Notes under the pieces: generated by a model
The model's database searches: none
Seen by the model: only the letters and a program-made list of their open reading frames with translations
Told to the model about the DNA's origin: nothing
Part shown: positions 41,057 to 53,515 of the stretch, piece after piece
How positions within the stretch are numbered: the stretch's first letter is position 1
How the letters are laid out: each line of letters begins with the position of its first letter
Source: Quercus robur
Lineage: Eukaryota; Streptophyta; Magnoliopsida; Fagales; Fagaceae
NCBI RefSeq assembly: GCF_932294415.1
Contig: NC_065543.1
Span: 41,934,277 to 41,998,276 of the forward strand
Reading direction: 5' to 3'
Length of the DNA: 64,000 nt
Translations under genes and position numbers: made by a program

Positions 41057-41629
41057 CATGCATGGAAATATAAATTTTCACTAATATTGCATCATGCTCC
41101 TGGTATTTCATTTGCAGAATTGATAGTATGCTATCAGTTTTTTCAGACACTTCTATATGGATGTTATTCGTGATTGGTTTGTTAGGTTTAGGCTGCATTT
41201 TGAGGTGGCAGTCTATACCCGATTTCTGACGTATACAATGGGAGGAATCTTACATGAGATTTAATTCTGTCTACAAATGTATACTTTTTGTGATGAGTTA
41301 GTACGAAATTATTTCTCCACTATAATCTCAGAAAGTGTGCATCCATCCATTAAATGAGCCTTTCTGGTGTCACTTTTAGCCTCTGGCCCTCTGCCTTAAT
41401 ATTCTCTCACGTAGTTTGAATGTGGATTCTTTTTTGGTTATATTGAAAATCATTCCAGGGAGATGCACTCTGGATTTATTCCCCATGAGTTCTTTTCATT
41501 GGACGAAGTGATTGTAATAACTAATAAACGATTTTTTTTCCTTTATGATAATATGCTACAGAAGCAACTATCAGTATTACAAAATCGATTAATCAGAGAA
41601 TCTGAGTTTCAAGTTTAACTCTTACCAGA
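41057..41629. other. 3' flank, no gene
   Basis: Holds the 3'UTR of the 39.9-kb gene. Nothing else recognised. Confidence 0.5.
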
Positions 41630-41840
41630 TTAAGAGACAGTTCTGAGGAACATATTAGCTGCTTCTAGTTCTCCTTTATTTTGGCATGAAAACAGAATGA
41701 TTGTCGAAGGGGTGTTCCTCCTAAACAGCTTGACAGCTTTTCCAAATGCTGGCTGAACCTTGGAGGTTGAATATCTTCCAAAAATCTTTAATCCTATTGT
41801 CCCAAATCCCAATACATGATATGCTAACACCTGATGGGAA
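41630..41840 (-). pseudogene. exon-like fragment, unidentified
   Basis: An open stretch of about 66 codons on the minus strand follows an acceptor-like TTTTCCCATCAG and ends in TAA. It begins VLAYHVLGFGTIGLKIFG, a hydrophobic segment, then becomes basic. No ATG begins the frame and I find no upstream exon. It may be a last exon or processed fragment of a small membrane protein gene, or chance. Confidence 0.25.
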
Positions 41841-42787
41841 AATTTCAAAGTGCAATAAATCTAGTGCCATACTCTTATTATACACTCTGTACACACTTTT
41901 TTTTTAAAAAATCTTGACTTGAAGTCAAGATTTCTAAGTTGGAAATTGTGACTTCATCTGTGTGTAATAGATATTGCTCTTTTTACAATTGATATAATGA
42001 TTTGGTATAACTGATATATAATAAAAGCAGTGTTAATAATTGTACCAAATTAATGATTGTACCAAATGTTGTCCATTAGCAAATAATCGACCAATTTGCC
42101 AATGACTTGTGTCTTAAGATAAATTGAAATATTGAAAAAGATCAAAGAATGAAGAAGAAAACCAAAGGGTTTTTTGAACTAGACGAGTTAACTCATAGAT
42201 GACTCAATGAGTTAGAGAGTTTGAACATTTGGTGAGACCCTTCAATGGCTTATATATGATCAATTTTATTTTGTTTTTTTGAGCAAAATATACAATCAAT
42301 TTAGTTTGTTATACATATATAGCATTTTGCATGGATAAAAACTCTAGGAATACACCCAATTCCACCAAATGCTTAAGCGGAAAGTTTAAACATCAAGTTA
42401 TGATTAGTGCACAATAATCCCACTTTTCACCAAAATCTAGCGGTGATTCCATGTGTAAATGATTTAATTCAATCACAACACACAAGCATTTTGAAATTGG
42501 GCATGGATTGGGATACAAAAGCATATAACCATTAACCTTTAGATACTGTAAATGACATGTAGCCACTAGTTATTAATTATTGGTTATTGGGAATAATGGA
42601 TTGTGGGTGAAAAATAATGCAAACAATGCCAACTATAAGTAGGAGCTAGGAACCACTACGATTAAAATAACATATTGTGGCCATATTCCACCGGTATGTT
42701 AATGCATCCCAAATACATGCACAAACATGAGTGCATAAGGCACCATATGCATGATTTATAGTTTTTGTTAAGACTTAACTTTGTCAT
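41841..42787. other. intergenic
   Basis: AT-rich. A weaker micro-insertion-like structure lies at 42259-42302: ATCAATTT repeated around TTTTGTTTTTTTGAGCAAAA. No gene. Confidence 0.5.
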
Positions 42788-43745
42788 TCTCTAATAAGAA
42801 AGTAGCACTTTATCCAATAAGAAAGCAACACATGTCCACCTCCACCACTATAAAAGGACGATGAAGACCTAAGAAAAGACACTAAATCCCTTGCTACGAT
42901 GGAATATACCTTCTCGCCCTCTTTCTCTTTTACTCCTCCATTGTAAATACTAGGGCTGTCCATACTTGATCGGAGCTCGACAACCCGGCCAAACCGCCCA
43001 AAGCCGACCCGATTCCAACCCGAACCGAAGGTCCAGTCGGTCGGCGGCGGGTTTCCGTTCTCAAGAACCGACACCGGCGGGTCGAGTGGTGGGTTTGCTT
43101 CTCCAAAACCCAAGCAACCCGAACCCGACCGTAGTTGTATAAAAAATCCGGCCAAATCTTGCAAAATCAAGCCAGATCCGGCGAGATCTCGACCAAATTT
43201 GGCAAGATCTCGACCAGATCTGGCTAGATCTAGTGGGATTTAGCCAGATCCGGCCAATTCTAGCAATTTTTAGTGAAAAATTTCAGATTCCAATGAGAAA
43301 AAATGAAGATACTGGAGAGATTTTCCAGATTCCAACGACCTTTCTTTTTTTTTTTTTTTTTTTTAGATTTCGATGATTTTTTTTTACTCCGGCAACCGAC
43401 TGACGCTCACCCCCACCCGAAATCAACTCAACCGATTTTTCTAGCGGTCGGTTCCAGGTTACTCTGCCCCTCCACCCGACGTCGGCGGGTCGAGTCCGGG
43501 TTGGGCCCAAAACCGACCCGGCCCGACCCGTGGATAGCCCTAGTAAACACACATCTTTTGTAGAAAATAATAAGAAAGTAATACTTTATCCAATAAGAAA
43601 GCAACACATGTCTACCTCCACCACTATAAAAGGATGATGAAGGACCTAAGAAAAGACACTAAATCCCTTGCTACGATGGAATATACCTTCTCGCCCTCTT
43701 TCTCTTTTACTCCATTGTAAACACACATCTTTTGTAGAAAATAAT
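42788..43745. repeat. tandem duplication of about 180 bp, one copy split by a MITE
   Basis: The block from AATAAGAAAGTA… through CCACCACTATAAAAGGA, GACACTAAATCCCTTGC and TCTCTTTTACTCC to ATTGTAAACACACATC occurs first at 42788-42950 plus 43543-43567, and again uninterrupted at about 43568-43745. The second copy preserves the unoccupied MITE site. Confidence 0.85.
42951..43542. mobile_element. hAT-type MITE with 8-bp target duplication
   Basis: The termini are TAGGGCTGTCCAT on the left and GTGGATAGCCCTA on the right (inverted, one or two mismatches). It is flanked by GTAAATAC (42943-42950) and GTAAACAC (43543-43550), 7 of 8 identical. The interior is GC-rich with CCGACCCG, CGGGTCGAG and GGCAAGATCTCGACC-like repeats and has no transposase. 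The neighbouring duplicate reads ATTGTAAACACACATC straight through, showing the pre-insertion site. Confidence 0.85.
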
Positions 43746-44615
43746 AGATTATTCGACTAACTTGAACCCAAGTGTTTCTCCCTCTCCCAATATAGAGTTT
43801 CCACACTATAAATCTATGTTTTCATTTTCCTTTACGTTTTCATTTTTTTTAGCTTTACCTCCCTAATGGGAACTTCCCATAAAAAATCTATGCTTTCATT
43901 TTCATTAGCTTTACCTTTCCAATGGTGTGTAATTGTCAAAGTGGAAATTTAGTGCCTTACCGTCATGTACAATAATTAAGCGAAAGTGATGTTATTTTAA
44001 GTACAACAGACTGTCAACAATTACGAAAAATCTTGTGAAAAATATTGCCTTCGTATCATTCCTCTTATCTGTATTGTGTTACATCCCCAAAGTCTTTTTA
44101 ATTGACAAAAAGCATTCAAATCTACCACTCAACTGATTCGTCAACATGAGCTTTCACAGCTTTATGAATCATTTTTTTCGAGATCTTTAGTCAGTTGTCA
44201 CACAAAAAATGTGCTCTTACTACATTGTATCAAAAGGTAATTGCGTTGAGCCAGAATGAAAGAAATTAAAATCAGTATATTGAGACAAATGAGAGGACCA
44301 ACGTTTAGCCAATTTAATCCCCCCTACTTCCACACACCCTCGCAGCCACCCAGGGAAAAAGAAGAAATGGATATGGCATCTCAAGAACTTAAAATTCCCG
44401 AGAAAACCAACAAGCTTTAAAGAACATTCCCGACTAAGCATCCTGCTGGAATTCTTCTTGAAAATTGGGGGGCCTACATAAACCCACAAGCTTCAAATCA
44501 CAATGTCACCAACTCAGTTTTCTGAGCTAGTAGTGGGGGTTGAATGAATCCACTGACTCCAAAGTGGCAACAGCATTCAGGTGCCCAAAACAGAAATACA
44601 CTACTCCAGTTCCCA
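43746..44615. other. intergenic and 3' flank of the tRNase Z gene
   Basis: No gene recognised. The region nearest 44615 will contain the tRNase Z 3'UTR. Confidence 0.5.
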
Positions 44616-47600
44616 TCAGAAACCTTCTGTGAGCGCAAAAACTCGACCTGCTAAAGGTGAAGGCAAAGCAGATACAGCTTGTTGAATTTCCTGACAAATC
44701 AAAGCACCAAATTAACAATATAATTACCATTAAGGAGACAAAAGGAAGACATTATAAGATACAAATGGACCATCCCATAGAATAGACCCACAATGATTTA
44801 CGAAGTTTATCACACACTACAGCTCTGTTCAACTTTTTAAATGTAAGAAGGCTTAATAGCAGGATGACGACTCTTTTTAGTCAATATTACCACCTATGCC
44901 CATGCTTTTGTGCTATATGGCAACCAATGAGTTAATTCACTACTTGGTAGTGGGGGATTCGTCAAATAGAAGAGATAATATCTTGCTGATAGAACTGATT
45001 TGCCGCTAGAAGAGCAGAAAGAACTCATTATGTGGGCTGTAGCCCTGTGACTGATCCACTGAGGAGACTTTAAAAATAAATTAGACAAAAGAATTGCTTT
45101 ATATGGAAGTACCTCAGCTGTATGACGAGCTGAAAAGTGGATTAGAAGAATTGCTTTGTTCTCAAATCTCTCTGCATGACCTATTATCTGGTAAAATCTC
45201 ATAGCAAAAACACAATAAGAAACCCAGGAAGGTGCATCATACAAGACACAGGCCAATAAGGAAGCACATGCAGCATGATAATTTCCAAAAGAAGAGTTTA
45301 ACAACTAAACCTCAGATATATGCATGTGTCCGTAATCTCTTGCACCCTCCACTTGAACAGAGTTATCAACAAAGGTGCACTGCATGAAAAGATTAGAGGC
45401 AACTATGTTATGCAAACAATTAATAAGAGCTCAGCCACAATGCAAACCATGACAGATGCTCCCAACAATTTTGAGCAGTACAACCTATGTAGACAGTAAA
45501 TATAAGTGACTTTGTGCATGTGTCTGTTAATACATGCTTTTGTATTATATTTACACACAGAAATGTTAATGAGATACTCTCATTGACCTGGTATTTGCAT
45601 GAGCCAAATTGCATGAGCGATCAATATTTAATACTACGAAATGGGGAAAAAAGGGAAAATTTTCTGTTGACACTTCCTCTCATTTGGTCCACATGATTTA
45701 AAGCTAGTGTGCATTATTGAGTTTTGAGAATAGCAATTTATCACAAATCCACCTCTCATTAATTACAGTGCAGTTCGTTCAATTGCAAGCCACCAGAAGA
45801 CACCGACTAAAGATTATATTATAAAGAAAAGACGCCACATTTATATCACTCAAGACTACAAAAACAAACTGCAAGTTTGTGACCAGAGTTACTCCATTCT
45901 TTTCTTATCCTTTTTTTTTCTGATAAGTTTGATCAAAGTTACCTATGAGTGTAAAACTACAACTGGTGCAAGAAGTTAAAAATGGTCTGATAAAAATAAA
46001 CCTTGATATACCAAAATGTCAAAGTATATGTAATATAACACAGCATAAGCAAAGTAAATGCACCTCCATAACTAGAATTCTTGATCTCAAGGCATCTATG
46101 TTATTTTGGTCAACTATGAAGTCGGACATGGTATCTCCAGTGAAAGCAATTTCAGGTACTGTCACAGTGTATGTAATCTGCAAATAAACAGTCCCAGCCT
46201 TGTTAAATATATTATAATAAAGAGAAAAAAAAAAAAAAAAAAAGGTTGGTAGAGACAGGGACGTAAATTTCAAAAACAACAGGGCCACATTAAAAAAAAA
46301 AAATGTCAAAACCTTCTGAGAAGTAAAAATAAAAGAGAAAAATAGAAGCCCAGATAGATATTAGGTAAATATTAGAAGTTTCCAAAGCAAACATCTATTA
46401 AAACATGTTTTGAGGTTTCAATATAATTGCTGAACCTTGATGTAGCAAAAGCCAAAAATATGTCTTGAAACTCAAACAATGCCCCATAAAACTCTAAGCT
46501 TATTTTCCATATTCCAAACATATTTCAACAAAAAATTTTTTTTTGCATACAATGAAAAAACACATGATAACAGAAAAGAAAACCCAATATTCAAAAACTA
46601 GATATTCCAAAGAAACATTACAGCATATCTTCTAACTGCGGATGCTATACACGGATTTTTAAACTTTGGAATGAAAGCAGGTGAAAATGATGAATTTTGG
46701 GATATGGTCTACTGCTTTTACTCTTGGTCATGGTTATTTTCTCACATCCCACTTCTAGTTCTCTCCATATCAAATTAACAGGAGAAAGGAAGAATATTGC
46801 AGTCAAGAAGTGGTAAAACAGTTGCATAAAGAAGTGCAATTTATTTATGAATGATCTTAAAAAAATTGCAATATAAAGGTCCCCCAGAATGTAAAGGAAG
46901 CAAATTTCCAATCACATAGTATCAGTAAGAAGTTTATGAAGGCAACTGTCAAGACAGACCTCCACACCTGATAACTTCAAATTCTTAATCTCGTTCCCAG
47001 GAAGGCCAATGTACTCCTGCTTAAGTTTCTGTTTTACAGAGTAAACTACATAGCCCTGTCATGAATCATTCACAGTCAATAAATACTAAAGATAGCTCAA
47101 AGTATATACTAATTCATCAGCATCTGAATGGAAAGCCATAAGAGAAAAAAATTACAACTAATAAAGATACCTGGCTTGGTATGACATGGTATGTCTTAAA
47201 AGCTCTTACTTTAAGGTCTTTTCTCAAATAAAACTCTTCTCCTGAAAATAAAAGCTCTATAAGCTTACTTAAAACTACATCATGTGAAAGAAGAGCAGAC
47301 GAGACCAACATTTTCAGTTGATGAGAGAATTCAATTCAAGATCAACCATTACCAACATCCAAGCCAATTAGATTATGCTTCAGCTCTGATTGGTCCATTC
47401 TTCTGTGCACCTCAAAGAGTTGTTCTACATCTGCTTTTATACATGTTGGTACAATGATTGTTGGGGGCTTCATTCTGTATAAGCCACGAGTTGCAACATA
47501 CATGGGGAGTCCTCCCTTTCAAAATATTAAGTTATGAGTAGCACTCAAAAAAAAGAGTCCATGTGTAATCTATACTAATTAAACTCTTTAGTGGGACTTA

Positions 47601-48636
47601 AAAGACATAATTTAGAAGTTTAAAATCAACTAAAAATTGCGAAACTATAAAAACCCAGTTGAAATGAATTTCATGGAAATTATGATAAAAATACCAAGAA
47701 AATAAGAGAAAGCCCCATTTTCATGATTTTTCTTTCTGGAAGAATGGGAGCAGGGAGGTTGGATCCATTTGATATGTTTAAATTCCATATTCAGACTATG
47801 TGAGAAATTCAAAATCGATTGCATTGATAGACATAGACAAATATGCCATTAACATTAGATAATAGTCAAAAGATCCATCACAATGCACAAAATTAAAAAC
47901 AGGTATCTATCTTTTACAACCATCCAACGACGTGAATCATCATATGAATCTATATAGGCACTAAAGTAGAGTTCTTCAGCTCTTAGTCATCTTGTAGTAC
48001 AACATTAAACAGTGAATAAATCTTCAACTACTTTTAGTTCCAAACTCATTCAAAACCCAGTACCAAAACAACACTAAAAGCTCCACAATGTTCCACACAA
48101 CAATACAAATCATCACACTACTAGCATATATATCCCAATCCCAATAAAAGAAAACACAAATTACACAAGTAGTTACATGGTATTTACCATCTAACCAACC
48201 TAAATTATCACAAACTTGAACTGACCCAATACAGAAGAGTGCATACAAAACTAAATTCAACAGCCCCAACACCACCAAAATAAATAATAACAAAAACCCA
48301 GAACACAAAAAGGCACAAAGAATGAAAAAAAAAAGTCAAAATTTTGCAATACAAAGAGCAAGATAAAAAACAAAGAGAAAGTAAGCGCAGAGAAGGGACA
48401 CTCACAATGTGGTCCATGTGGGCATGGGAGATACAGAGAAAGTCTTGCTGTATAGCTTGGTGGGGACAGCGACCAATATCAAAGGCTATATTGAGAGAAG
48501 GGAAAATTATGCAGGTTTCATGGCCTGCAATTGACAAACCCTTTACTGGATACCCTTGTATATTCATAATACACTTGGTTTTGTTCGAGCTCTCTTTGTC
48601 TTTGGCCTGCTCAGAATCTTTGGTTCCAGTTTCCAT
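44616..48636 (-). CDS. short-form tRNase Z (nuclear ribonuclease Z type)
   Basis: Metal-dependent endonuclease that removes the 3' trailer from tRNA precursors. The eight exons on the minus strand are 48636-48406, 47515-47353, 47241-47171, 47055-46960, 46177-46064, 45379-45311, 45187-45113 and 44690-44616. All introns are GT-AG and frame is kept, giving 297 aa. The metallo-beta-lactamase zinc motif is SHAHMDH (H71, H73, D75, H76). Further ligands are D202 in AFTGDT and H265 in IHFSARH, and the catalytic-type His243 lies in DYGHMH. I start at ATG 48636; an alternative ATG 23 codons later (MNIQGYPVKG) aligns better with the start of the family core, so the first residues may be an extension. 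The product matches plant TRZ1/TRZ2 (about 280 aa) and lacks the long form's N-terminal half and organellar presequence, which suggests nucleus or cytosol. One residue differs from what I recall of the family: Gly237 in VEGARDYG, where His is usual. Confidence 0.93.
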
Positions 48637-49890
48637 GGCTTCAACAAACTTACTCACGTTCTGGGTCCACAAGCCGAGGAGCTGGTCTGGGTTTAGATTT
48701 AGGATTTTCTGTTGGGTGGTGAAACGGTGTCGTATGAATTTTGTTTTTCGAGTTTGGAAAAAACGGCGCTGTTCGACTGTGCCAGCTTGTCGGAAAAATT
48801 TGTTAAATAGCGTAATTTTAGGAAATATTTGTTAAATAGCAGCTAATCAAACTTAATTATTTATGGAGTATATTTTTGAAACCCGAGTTTCAAAAAATTA
48901 TCACATAATTAAATAATTAAATAAGTTTGACTCGATTTGTTTTTTTTTAAATGTTTTCAAAAATCATGTTGTTTGGCATAAGAGGCCCCAACTCGTCTCT
49001 TTGGTTTCACTGAAACGACATCAGTTTGAGGTTGATTCGGTAAAAAAACAAAACATGTTAGCATAGATAATGTGTCAATTAATACTAGAAACTAACTGGG
49101 AAGGTGGAATTACTAATAGAATCAAACTTCAAGGTGTATATTCAAAATTTTGAAATTTTTGGGGGTAAAATCCAAACCATCCCAAATTTCAGAGATGTAA
49201 TTTGCAATTTACTTTTTTTTTAATGAAAGAAACTATTATAATAATTAGTGAGCTATTTAAAATTCTAAATTAATTATCATAATATAATATACTAATGAAG
49301 GGTTTTTTTTTTTTTTTTTTGGAACAAAGGTAGTAATAGTATTGATTAATTTTTGCCAAATCAGAACACACAAATGGTTCTAACAATACCAAGCACTTGG
49401 CCAAACCACACTGTCTAGGAAACGATATTTCAATGTAAAATGTGTTAAATTCATTTGAAAAATTCAATAAACCATGTGATAAAGAAGTTGAGGGTTTAAA
49501 TTGTTATTAGATTTTATTTGCTACTTTTAAAATCACATAATTTAATTTATTACTTTTCAAAACATTAGTATTTAATTTGTAGCTTTCAAATTTTCATGAT
49601 TTATTTTGTTACACTCCTAAATTATAAGGTCTAAAACGTTGGTCAAAATCTGAAATAATTTTAGATGTTAAAACTTATAATATTCACATGCTTATGAGCA
49701 TTTTGTTCTCAAAATTTCCATATTAAAGTTTTTAGAATTCTAAACTGTTGATACAGAGGATTCTCAAATTGTTTTAAAAGAAATAACATTAATGACTGAA
49801 TAGAAACAAAAATAAGTTATACCAAACTAACAAATAAATATGATATTTGTCTTGTTGTGAGAGAGGCATATTAAAAGAAAGGCAAATAAG
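48637..49890. other. upstream region of the tRNase Z gene, intergenic
   Basis: The first 150 bp are GC-richer and should contain the promoter, with no TATA box that I would choose. The rest is AT-rich and without recognisable content. Confidence 0.5.
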
Positions 49891-49902
49891 ACATAAACGC
49901 AA

Positions 49903-50080
49903 TTTTTTTTTTTTTTTTTTTTTTGATATAAGATAGAATTTCTACTCTAGCCTAATCTAAATGTATTTGTGTGTGAAGCTTCTTCTTAGAGATTTGAATC
50001 CTGGCCGGCCCTTGCCCCCCTCACACCTTACAAGCACTTATACTTGTAGACTGACCAACGCACCAAGGGTGTACGGTGGT
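49903..50080 (-). mobile_element. tRNA-derived SINE, minus strand
   Basis: On the minus strand it begins ACCACCGTACACCCTTGG, has an A-box-like word (GTGCGTTGGTC), a B-box-like GGATTCAAATCTC, and ends in a poly(A) tail (poly(T) 49903-49924). Flanking direct repeats ACATAAACGCAA (49891-49902) and ACATAAATGCTA (50081-50092) match at 10 of 12 positions. Its head differs from the 26.2-kb SINE, so it belongs to another family. Confidence 0.75.
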
Positions 50081-50299
50081 ACATAAATGCTATTCTTGAT
50101 GATCCATGCAAATTACACGAAGAAGTTAGTCCTTTAAGGTTTCATAAAATCAACAATAATCTTTAGAATTTGATGAAACCACAATTTAGTAATATGTATA
50201 TTTCCTAAATTTGATGAAACCACAGTTTTCTGATGCAAGCTTTGTTTATGTTCTTGCGGCTATGCACTGCAATTTTTTTCTTTGGTATATAATTAAACC

Positions 50300-51060
50300 A
50301 CAAATCAATCAATATAAAATTAAATTACAAACCACCTACATTACACAATTAAGAATAGGTTAAAGTGGGTTGATCCAACCAATTCTTGATATGTAGTGTT
50401 ATCTAAGAAAAGAAAGACTACACACAAATGAACCATGTATAACATAATGATATAAACTCTTCTCCTTCACATTTTTCTTTTTCTCTATACGTTGAGCCTC
50501 TTGCTCTATAACAACATTTAAATGCCTCCTTGTCTTCTGAAGGGATCAATGGCAAGTATGCAAAGCCTAAACAGAAAGAAAAGGAACACCAACACATGAT
50601 AAAGTCACACTGTAGGTATTCTAGATCCGGTTAAATCCAATTCAAAACTTTCCAAAAGAATTTAAACAAAACGGTCTACCAAAAGTAATTTAAACTGATT
50701 AATTCTAAATCTGAACCCAAAAAAAGATTCAAAGCCAGTTATGTATTTTCAAGAGAATGAATGCATCATAGTTCATTGGTTTTAACTTAAACTGCTTAAT
50801 CCTTTAATCCAAATCCAATGGTTCAAAGCCAATTATGTATTTTAAAGAGAACGACTGCAATAGGTCATTGGTTTCAACTTAAATTGCTTAATTCTTTAAT
50901 CCAACTCCTGAGGTTCAAAGTCAATTATGTATTTCCAAGAGAATGATTGCATAATAGTTAACTTTCATTGGTTTCGACTTAAACCGTTTAATTCTTAAAT
51001 CCAAATCCAAAGGTTCAAAGCTAACTGTGTATATACGCCACATCATAGCTATTCTATGCG
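50300..51060 (+). repeat. duplicated block, left copy, with tandem repeats of about 95 bp
   Basis: 50480-50720 matches 59130-59420 over long stretches (GGATCAATGGCAAGTATGCA, GAAAAGGAACACCAA, CTACCAAAAGTAATTTAAAC). Within 50727-51040 a unit containing TTCAAAGCCAATTATGTATT recurs at 50728, 50822, 50914 and 51014. Confidence 0.75.
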
Positions 51061-51999
51061 GCAAATTGTCTTTATTTACATGAATCCAGTGGTGGCTCTA
51101 GGATTATTTTCTAGGGGGTTCAATAAGAAACATAAATGATATAAAATCTAAAACAAAAGTAAACTTAAATATATTGACATCACAAAAAAACCCAAATAAA
51201 TGAATTTTTTCGATTACCTTCTATGATATTTCATATTTTGAAATTGTTGCATGATATCTTCATTATCAATTCTACTAGTTACATTTTTTTCACTATACAC
51301 AGCCAAACAATCATTCAACCACTTATCTCTCATTTGATTGATTGAATATATTCGAATTTTTTAAGAACTAAATGGGCTTTTTATAAGGTTTAAGAATTAA
51401 GATTAACATTAACAAATTTATATTTTTGTTGTAGCGCTTTTTTTTATTTATTTATTTTTTCAAAATTTAGATCAAATTAGTTTGTTATTGAACTTTTTTT
51501 GTGTCTTTAAAAATGTCAAGATATTGTTAAGAACATCATATTCAAGCTTATTTCAGTTGTGTTTAACAAAATTTTAGAATTAGGGTGTTAAAATTTTTAT
51601 TTTAGGAGGTCAAAACAAAACAATTTTTTTTATTATAATATTTTTTATGGGCTAGTTCAGGGGGTTCATTTGAACCCCCTGGGCTTCATGTGGAGCCGCA
51701 CATGCATGAATCCACAATTTTTTCTTTATTGCTACTGTGTCGTGGCAAAGTGTGCATTTATGTGTGGTACTACCATTATTAATACTATAAAACAGTACAA
51801 CAGTATCATCTATACAAAATATGAATATTTTTCTTTTTTGTTCTTTTTCCCTTGTCTAGAAGATTCCATTTGTAGCTCAAACATGACTGTGCCTTCTTCT
51901 TTGTTTCTTTGAATTTTTTGATTGAAAACCTTAATTTCAATCTCCTTCAAAGCACTATGGTTTTATTTTCTCTATATTCGCTTAGATGAACGATCCAAA
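51061..51999. other. sequence upstream of the His/Gln-rich fragment
   Basis: AT-rich. 51095-51700 looks like an old degraded repeat (GGTGGCTCTAGGATTATTTT… and …GGGGGTTCATTTGAACCCCC). From about 51840 it matches the 58.55-kb copy (TCTTTTTCCC, ACATGACT, CTTCTTC). Confidence 0.45.
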
Positions 52000-52024
52000 A
52001 TGGACCATCAACATCATCATTATC

Positions 52025-52061
<37 letters not shown>

Positions 52062-52340
52062 GCGTCCCATGCCAATCCCCAACTCAAATTCTCACTTTCT
52101 ATTTTGCTCTCCCTTCAATCAAACTCAAAACCCTAGACCCCAATTCGAATTGCAACTTTTGCCCAAAGTCTACCCCACCCACCATGTCATAGAAACCTTA
52201 GCTTAGATAGAGAACCCTACAATCGATTTCATTACAACAATCTTACAATATATGGATTCACATATGAGTCTGATAGGAACTCTAATAAGAGGCATAGGGT
52301 TGTTGATATACAAATTAATAATCAAAAGGACAAAACTTAG
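52000..52340 (+). pseudogene. 5' fragment of a His/Gln-rich gene, copy A, frameshifted
   Basis: Starts MDHQHHHYQQQ… with twelve Gln encoded by a pure (CAA)n run, then WRPMPIPNSNSHFLFC. The frame stops at TAG 52204. A second frame continues from about 52190 with sensible-looking protein (LDREPYNRFHYNN…YESDRNSNKRHRV) to TAG 52338, so a one-base shift has probably broken it. Compared with copy B it lacks about 21 nt after PMPIP. I do not recognise the parent protein. No later exons follow. Confidence 0.55.
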
Positions 52341-53239
52341 GTACAATACTTTAGGTGCCGTTTTTTAGGTTCCCCACTTAAGATTGAGTTATGTGGCTAC
52401 TTAACTAAAAAATACACTTCAATCTCATAAGGAAAAACCCACATAACAGAATCTTAAGAGGAAAACTTAAGGAACAGCATCTAAATATTGTACCTAAGTC
52501 ATGCCCTAATCAAAATTCTATTAGGTCTTTTGATATTGATAGTGAGCTCATGATGACTCCTTTGATGGTGAACTCACTCGTATTTGTGGGTTTTGAATTC
52601 CAACCCATAAAGCAAACAAAATATAGGCCGAACATAAATGGGCTAATATTTATTTGAGCCATTATTTATAACTAATAAGTATTTGTTTTTTTCTAGCCCA
52701 ATATAAAACAAAGCCTAAAAAATAGCCCTCAACACCAAATATGCTTGCAACAAAGGCGAATGAGTATCTGAACGAATTCAAAATGGCCATGGGGCCATTA
52801 TGTCCAAGGTCAGCCCAATAAACATTATTGGCAACCACTTAGCTCAATAGGCTCGAGGATACTAATTAGAGAGAGGAGAGAGTTACTAATTGTGGCCATG
52901 AGTGCACATGGGCTAACACCACATCTTCCTTGAAGATGAATTAACATATGAGACATTATTTTGGAAGGTGACTCATTGTTAATAATTATGATGATTCAGT
53001 CCAAGTGGCCATTGTTAGGGACACTTGGTTTAAGAAGCTAAACAAAGATTACATTATTTTTGGTCTTGGATAACCTATCATACAAGACACGAAGCAAACC
53101 CAACAGCCCATACATTAGCTAGGCGTTCTCAGTTTGTAGAGTGCAACTAAATACTGATGTATCTGCCTTAAGTTTTAGTCAATGAAGGTTACTATATATC
53201 TTGACTTTAAAAAAAAATAAAATTACAGATTTTAAAAAA
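52341..53239. other. intergenic
   Basis: No gene recognised. The 52600-53130 stretch is less AT-rich and may be an old repeat. Confidence 0.45.
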
Positions 53240-53506
53240 TAAAAACATTTAAAAGTTTGTTTTTAATTTAAACTGCTTAATTCTTAAATCCAAACCCAAA
53301 TACTAAAGGTTGAATTCCAATTATGTATATTCAAGAGAATGAATGTTATTAAAACTCTCTAACTGAGTAATTATGTAAAAAGGAAGCAACTAAAATAGAA
53401 ATTTTGAAATTGCATTCCCACAAAAAAAGAAAAGAGACAATTAATCAAGAAAAGATTAGCCTAAGAGTTTTGAACTCGCTCTCACGATTTCAAGATCTTG
53501 GTACAA
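53240..53506 (+). repeat. continuation of the duplicated block
   Basis: Matches 59480-59690 (TTCTTAAATCCAA, AATTATGTATAT…AGAGAATGAATG, AAGAAAAGATTA). In the 59-kb copy this segment is contiguous with the equivalent of 50300-51060. Here the two are separated by about 2.2 kb that includes fragment A. Confidence 0.65.
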
Positions 53507-53515
53507 AATTTTTTA

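Noticed and set aside
42784-43170. 128-codon minus-strand frame
   Set aside because: Runs from duplicated intergenic DNA into the GC-rich MITE; not a gene.
48344-48835. 163-codon plus-strand frame
   Set aside because: Antisense shadow of tRNase Z exon 1.
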